Source of the DNA: CAZTLI01 sp964614375
Lineage (GTDB): Bacteria > Chloroflexota > Anaerolineae > Aggregatilineales > Phototrophicaceae
DNA: 9,311 nt
NCBI GenBank assembly: GCA_964614375.1
Contig: CAZTLI010000197.1
Coordinates: 1-9,311 of the forward strand
Reading direction: 5' to 3'
Part shown: one piece after another, positions 6,212 through 9,311 of the stretch
How positions within the stretch are numbered: position 1 is the stretch's first letter
Layout: the number at the start of each line of letters is the position of its first letter
Position numbers and translations under genes: made by a program
The notes under the pieces: generated by a model
Seen by the model: the letters and a program-made list of their open reading frames with translations, nothing else
Databases searched by the model: none
What the model was told of the DNA's origin: nothing

Positions 6212-7471
6212 ATGTTAAAGCGAGCCACTTCCAGATATACATTGCTAACGATTATCATCGCCGTATTTCTGTTTTTGACGTTCATTTTGCTGACCATCGC
6301 GCCGATGTTGATGACCGAAGCCGAGACGGGGCCGCTGATATTTTTCATGGCGGGGATGGCATCATTGACGTTGGGCCTGGCCTATGCGTTGTATCGTTTT
6401 GGACTCGTGCAGTGGTTTCGGAGTGTGCGCTGGACACTGCTGCTCATTGTGGTGCTGACGGTCTCGTTGATTTTCATGAATGTGTGGGTCACTGCCAAAT
6501 TGATGCTCATCGAATATGAGGATGTGTCGTTGATTACGGCATCGCTGGTACTGGCAGGCGCGACGGCGATTACCTTCGGCTTCTTTGTATCCATTTCGAT
6601 GACAGACCGCATTCGTGATCTGGCGAAAGCGGCGGAAAATCTGGCACATGGCGATTTGACGACCCGGCTGCACGTTGAGGGGAATGATGAACTCGCGGAA
6701 TTGACCAAAACCTTCAACTGGATGGCGAGTAATCTGCAAGAGTTGGACGAGCAAAAACGAATGCTGGAAAAAACCCGGCGTGACCTCATCGCGTGGGTGT
6801 CACACGATTTGCGGACTCCGCTGGCGTCGATGCGCGTGATGATTGAAGCGATGGCGGATGGTGTGGTCACAGACAAAGAGACGATAGACCGCTATCTGAA
6901 CAATGCCCAGAGCGAAATTGAACATCTGAGTCGCTTGATTGATGACTTGTTTGAACTGGCGCAGCTTGATGTGGGTCATCTTAATGTGGTGTATCAAAAG
7001 GCGTCTTTGCACGATCTGGTCTCGGATACATTGGGCACAATGGGCGCGTCTGCCCGTCATCGGCAGGTGGAATTACGAGGCGAAGTCGCCAGCGATATTG
7101 ACCTGATTGAAATGGCCCCCGATAAGATTCAGCGCGTATTGTATAACCTGCTTGACAATGCCATTGCCTATACAGCACCCGGTTCGCAGGTGACGTTGAA
7201 GGCAAAGCGGATGGGCGATAAGATTTCTATTGAAGTGCATAATGATGGTACGTCGATTGGGTCAGATGACCTGCCGCACATCTTCAACAGCTTCTATCGG
7301 GGCGAGCGTTCTCGCGCAAAAATAGGCAATGGACGACGTGGAACTGGCTTAGGTCTGGCGATTGCGCGCGGGTTTGTGGAAGCCCACCAGGGGCGCATCT
7401 GGGTCGAGAGTTCGCCCGATGCCGGGACGACATTTAGCTTCACACTGCCTGTCGCGCAGACGACGCGCTGA
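6212..7471 (+). CDS. Sensor histidine kinase with four membrane helices and HAMP domain
   Basis: This is a membrane sensor kinase that autophosphorylates on histidine and passes phosphate to the preceding regulator. From the ATG at 6212 it has 419 residues. GAGAG lies 5 nt before this ATG, so I prefer it to the GTG at 6206, which would add two residues. Hydrophobic segments are about 10-34, 40-61, 74-94 and 106-128, with very short connecting loops, so there is no sizeable external sensing domain. A HAMP linker follows (about 130-181). The H-box WVSHDLRTPLASMR holds H198. The ATPase domain shows the N-box NLLDNAIAYT (312-321), a G1 region NDGTSI (344-349), the F-box FNSFYRG (358-364) and the G2 box GTGLGL (377-382). 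The short-loop design suggests sensing of a signal at or in the membrane, such as envelope stress, which is an inference. Confidence 0.94.
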   Translation: MLKRATSRYTLLTIIIAVFLFLTFILLTIAPMLMTEAETGPLIFFMAGMASLTLGLAYALYRFGLVQWFRSVRWTLLLIVVLTVSLIFMNVWVTAKLMLIEYEDVSLITASLVLAGATAITFGFFVSISMTDRIRDLAKAAENLAHGDLTTRLHVEGNDELAELTKTFNWMASNLQELDEQKRMLEKTRRDLIAWVSHDLRTPLASMRVMIEAMADGVVTDKETIDRYLNNAQSEIEHLSRLIDDLFELAQLDVGHLNVVYQKASLHDLVSDTLGTMGASARHRQVELRGEVASDIDLIEMAPDKIQRVLYNLLDNAIAYTAPGSQVTLKAKRMGDKISIEVHNDGTSIGSDDLPHIFNSFYRGERSRAKIGNGRRGTGLGLAIARGFVEAHQGRIWVESSPDAGTTFSFTLPVAQTTR

Positions 7472-7597
7472 TAAATTACTCCATGATAAATTTCCCTCAT
7501 TTTCCAACATGACCCACGTTGGGATACTGTGTTTTTCTGCTCGCATTCCACGAATTAAAATCACATGGTCATCAACCGTGCCCTCCCCCATTACTGG

Positions 7598-7626
7598 TTG
7601 CCTCGTCTAATTTTATGGGGTAGTAT
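7598..7626 (+). promoter_or_regulatory. Candidate promoter for parA-parB
   Basis: TTGCCT (4 of 6 against the -35 consensus) is separated by 17 nt from TAGTAT (4 of 6 against the -10). The -10 lies inside an inverted repeat, AGTAT-TT-ATACT, which could be a repressor site, since ParA-type proteins often autoregulate. The start point would be about 150 nt upstream of parA. Moderate consensus matches only. Confidence 0.3.
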
Positions 7627-7715
7627 TTATACTGTATTTATATGGTTCACATTTTCTAACCGACTATAGGATGATTCAGACGATAATCAGCCCTATCTGA
7701 GTAACGCGCGGTTGG

Positions 7716-7735
7716 GCAATTCCATGTACAATTGC
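7716..7735. repeat. Inverted repeat upstream of parA
   Basis: GCAATT-N8-AATTGC, perfect 6-bp arms around an 8-nt spacer, about 50 bp before the parA start. It could be an operator or a partition (parS-like) site for the ParA/ParB pair. It occurs once in the spacer and is short, so the assignment is tentative. Confidence 0.35.
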
Positions 7736-7742
7736 AGGTAAC

Positions 7743-7784
7743 ATGATTAGGGGTGAGAACCACTGGATGGAGCTGGCAAGCTGA
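7743..7784 (+). CDS. Possible 13-codon leader ORF coupled to parA
   Basis: ATG at 7743 opens a frame reading MIRGENHWMELAS. Its TGA stop (7782-7784) overlaps the parA ATG as TGATG, the arrangement used for translational coupling. AGG lies 5 nt before its ATG. The parA start itself has only a distant GGAG (11 nt), so coupling would help explain initiation. A frame this short can occur by chance; nothing about the peptide is recognisable. Confidence 0.25.
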   Translation: MIRGENHWMELAS

Positions 7785-8587
7785 TGAAGATCATCACACT
7801 TTTGAATGAAAAGGGTGGCGTAGGCAAGACCACTATCGCGACCCATTTAGCCGCTGGATTGGCGATACGCGGGTATCGTGTGGTGCTGGTCGATGGCGAT
7901 CCACAGGGTCACGCGACGATTGCATTAGGGCACCAGAACGCGCCGAGTTTTTATGACTTGCTCGTGCGGGATGCACCTTTTTCTGAAGTGCTGCGATTTG
8001 TTGATCCGACGATTTATATGCCCGAAGGTGAGACCCCGCGCGGACGTTTATTCGTGCTGCCGTCGAATGTCGAGACGCGGCAAATCCCCCTGGCGATTTC
8101 GGATGCCTATGTCGTTCGAGACCGATTTCAAGAATTAGAGAACGCGGTGGATGTCGTCATCTTCGATACCGCGCCTACCCCGTCACTGCTGCATGGCTCG
8201 ATTTACATGGCGACAGACGGAATCATCTATCCGACAAAATGTGAATATTTTAGCTTTGACGGATTGCAAAAGAGTCTCGGTCATCGCAACATGGCACAGC
8301 GTCAACGTGAACAGGAAGGTCTGGATGAGATCAAAATTATCGGTATCGTGCCGACAATTTTTCGGGGCAATACCGCCGCGCATATCGCCGTGCTCGAAGA
8401 CATGAAACAGCAATTCGGCAAGCTGGTGTGGCGTCCGCTGCCGATGCGAACGGCATGGGTTGAGGCGTCACTGCTGGGTAAGATGGTGTACGCCTATGCC
8501 CCTGATAGTCACGCCACAGCCGAAGCATGGGAAATGGTCACTAACGCGCAGGGAGTGTTACAACAATGGGCAAAGCCAACCGATTAA
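7784..8587 (+). CDS. parA: ParA/Soj-family partition ATPase
   Basis: This is a cytoplasmic deviant-Walker ATPase of 267 residues, expected to bind DNA non-specifically as an ATP dimer and to move ParB-bound cargo. The deviant Walker A motif KGGVGKTT carries both the signature lysine K10 and K15. The A' motif is VDGDPQG (36-42) and Walker B is VVIFDTAPT (124-132). There is no N-terminal helix-turn-helix extension, so it resembles the short chromosomal/type Ib ParA rather than P1 or F plasmid ParA. The parB-like gene starts inside it (22-nt overlap), indicating one operon. The context here, next to a two-component system with no replication gene seen, does not say whether it serves the chromosome, a plasmid or an integrated element. 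It may instead position a non-DNA cargo. Confidence 0.93.
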   Translation: MKIITLLNEKGGVGKTTIATHLAAGLAIRGYRVVLVDGDPQGHATIALGHQNAPSFYDLLVRDAPFSEVLRFVDPTIYMPEGETPRGRLFVLPSNVETRQIPLAISDAYVVRDRFQELENAVDVVIFDTAPTPSLLHGSIYMATDGIIYPTKCEYFSFDGLQKSLGHRNMAQRQREQEGLDEIKIIGIVPTIFRGNTAAHIAVLEDMKQQFGKLVWRPLPMRTAWVEASLLGKMVYAYAPDSHATAEAWEMVTNAQGVLQQWAKPTD

Positions 8588-9311
8588 GAGGGAGCGCCAA
8601 TCGTCGTTTAACGGATGTGGACGAGTCTGTCCTAAATGCTGATGAAGCGGTGTTTGGCGAAATACGCGAGACTGAGGGACGGCGTATTGTCGCGCGCCCT
8701 ATCGCGATTGCGGAGATTTATCCCGACCTGGCACAACCGCGTCGTGCTATTCCATCCGCTATGCGTAAGACGTGGGACGGACAACCGACGACGATTCATA
8801 CGCTGTTCAATACCTGGCTGCGGGCAGTCGAAGATGAGCGTGGCGCGCCCTTCGATTTACACGCCTATCTCACAGGTGGCATGACAGACCGTTCAACACA
8901 GGAAACAAAGAGCGCCGGACAGCTTGGGCAAATTGGTTCAGAAGATGGTGCGGTTGGCGCGTTGGAATATGCGCTTTTGCAGGTGGTTGAACTGGCGGCA
9001 AGCATTCACCGTGACGGCCTCACCAACCCCATCACAATCGCACGAAAAGGCGGTTTTTACACGATTGAAACTGGTGAAAGGCGTTGGCTAGCCTATCATC
9101 TTCTCAATTCGTATTTTACAGGCATTGACCCGGAAGATATGACGTGGGAGAAGATTCCGGCGCGCGTGGTCGATGGTGTGAGTGTGTGGCGGCAGGCCAG
9201 CGAAAACAACGCCCGTGATGATTTAAATGCTGTTGCCAAAGCGCGGCAGCTTGCCCTGCTGCTGATGGACTTGCACGGCATGGAACATTTCCGTCCGATT
9301 GATAACTTCGA
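8566..9311 (+). CDS. parB: ParB-family protein with expanded N-terminal domain (3' end outside window)
   Basis: The open frame from ATG 8566 has 248 codons and runs off the window. It overlaps the end of parA by 22 nt; GGGAG lies 10 nt before the ATG. A ParB N-terminal (CTPase-type) domain is recognisable: IAIAEIYPDLAQPRR (46-60, box I), LAASIHRDGLTNPITI (143-158), GFYTIETGERRWLAYHLL (163-180, box II GERR), then KIPARVVDG (196-204) and SENNARDDLNAVAKARQLALLL (212-233) leading into the expected helix-turn-helix. Standard ParB proteins have only about 15-20 residues between box I and LAASI; here there are about 80 (61-142), partly Gly/Ser/Thr-rich. It should act as the centromere-binding partner of the ParA upstream. 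Family assignment is firm, and its biological cargo is unknown. Confidence 0.88.
   Translation, partial: MGKANRLRGSANRRLTDVDESVLNADEAVFGEIRETEGRRIVARPIAIAEIYPDLAQPRRAIPSAMRKTWDGQPTTIHTLFNTWLRAVEDERGAPFDLHAYLTGGMTDRSTQETKSAGQLGQIGSEDGAVGALEYALLQVVELAASIHRDGLTNPITIARKGGFYTIETGERRWLAYHLLNSYFTGIDPEDMTWEKIPARVVDGVSVWRQASENNARDDLNAVAKARQLALLLMDLHGMEHFRPIDNF

Larger units (their letters stand above)
7472..7783. other. 312-bp intergenic region before parA
   Basis: No substantial gene is seen here. It holds a possible promoter (7598-7626), a short inverted repeat AGTAT-TT-ATACT (7622-7633), a longer-spaced inverted repeat (7716-7735) and a possible 13-codon leader frame (7743-7784). No convincing terminator follows the histidine kinase gene; the hairpin CCCA-CGT-TGGG near 7511-7521 is short and lacks an adjoining T-run. 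The AT-rich stretch around 7610-7660 contrasts with the flanking genes. Confidence 0.6.

Noticed and set aside
7241..7261. Histidine kinase G1 box reads NDGTSI instead of DNGPGI, possibly inactive kinase
   Set aside because: An Asn at the first position with a substituted second glycine also occurs in active kinases such as VanS-type sensors, and the H, N, F and G2 boxes are intact.
8636..8884. 82-codon plus-strand frame after parA
   Set aside because: It lies in another frame within the ParB-like gene, which has clear family motifs and a better start.
1..9311. CRISPR array, tRNA, rRNA, transposase or insertion-sequence ends
   Set aside because: No regularly spaced repeats, cloverleaf-like segments, rRNA-like stretches or transposase motifs were seen on either strand.

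Overview
The window looks like part of a metagenome-assembled genome. A run of exactly 100 N flanked by the same 55 bases on both sides is a scaffolding signature. Gene style (a trehalose/maltose-type ABC transporter with a very long MalF-like permease, an OmpR/four-helix histidine kinase pair, and a cytoplasmic-looking SH3 plus lysozyme-fold protein) suggests a Chloroflexota bacterium of the Anaerolineae type. That placement is an inference from protein character; no rRNA or marker gene is present.

Left part (1-3978, minus strand): a sugar-uptake operon read leftward. It holds a solute-binding protein, a 605-residue MalF-like permease and a MalG-like permease that is cut by the window edge. 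The permease genes overlap by ATGA. A strong hairpin separates the binding-protein gene from the permease genes. A perfect 12-bp CG-centred palindrome of LacI/GalR type, with a second inverted repeat beside it, lies just upstream of the binding-protein gene. The ATPase gene is not in the window.

Middle (3929-5288, minus strand): one gene for an SH3-like domain joined to a lysozyme-superfamily domain resembling GH46 chitosanases, followed by a rho-independent terminator. The gene is apparently broken by the 100-N gap, but the two edges carry the same 55-mer. Collapsing that overlap gives one uninterrupted 384-residue frame, so the break is almost certainly an assembly artefact.

Right part (5470-7471, plus strand): a two-component system, an OmpR/PhoB-type regulator followed 22 nt later by a four-helix, HAMP-containing histidine kinase. 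It is divergent from the lysozyme-like gene.

Far right (7472-9311, plus strand): a 312-bp spacer with an inverted repeat and a possible 13-codon leader ORF, then parA and an overlapping parB-like gene that runs off the window. The ParB-like protein keeps the core motifs (QPRR, GERR) but carries about 80 extra residues inside the ParB N-terminal domain.

No tRNA, rRNA, CRISPR array, transposase or insertion-sequence end was seen. I see no clear sign of a wholly new system. The best leads are the MalF periplasmic-loop expansion, the expanded ParB domain and the tandem repeat sitting between the putative catalytic residues of the lysozyme-like enzyme.
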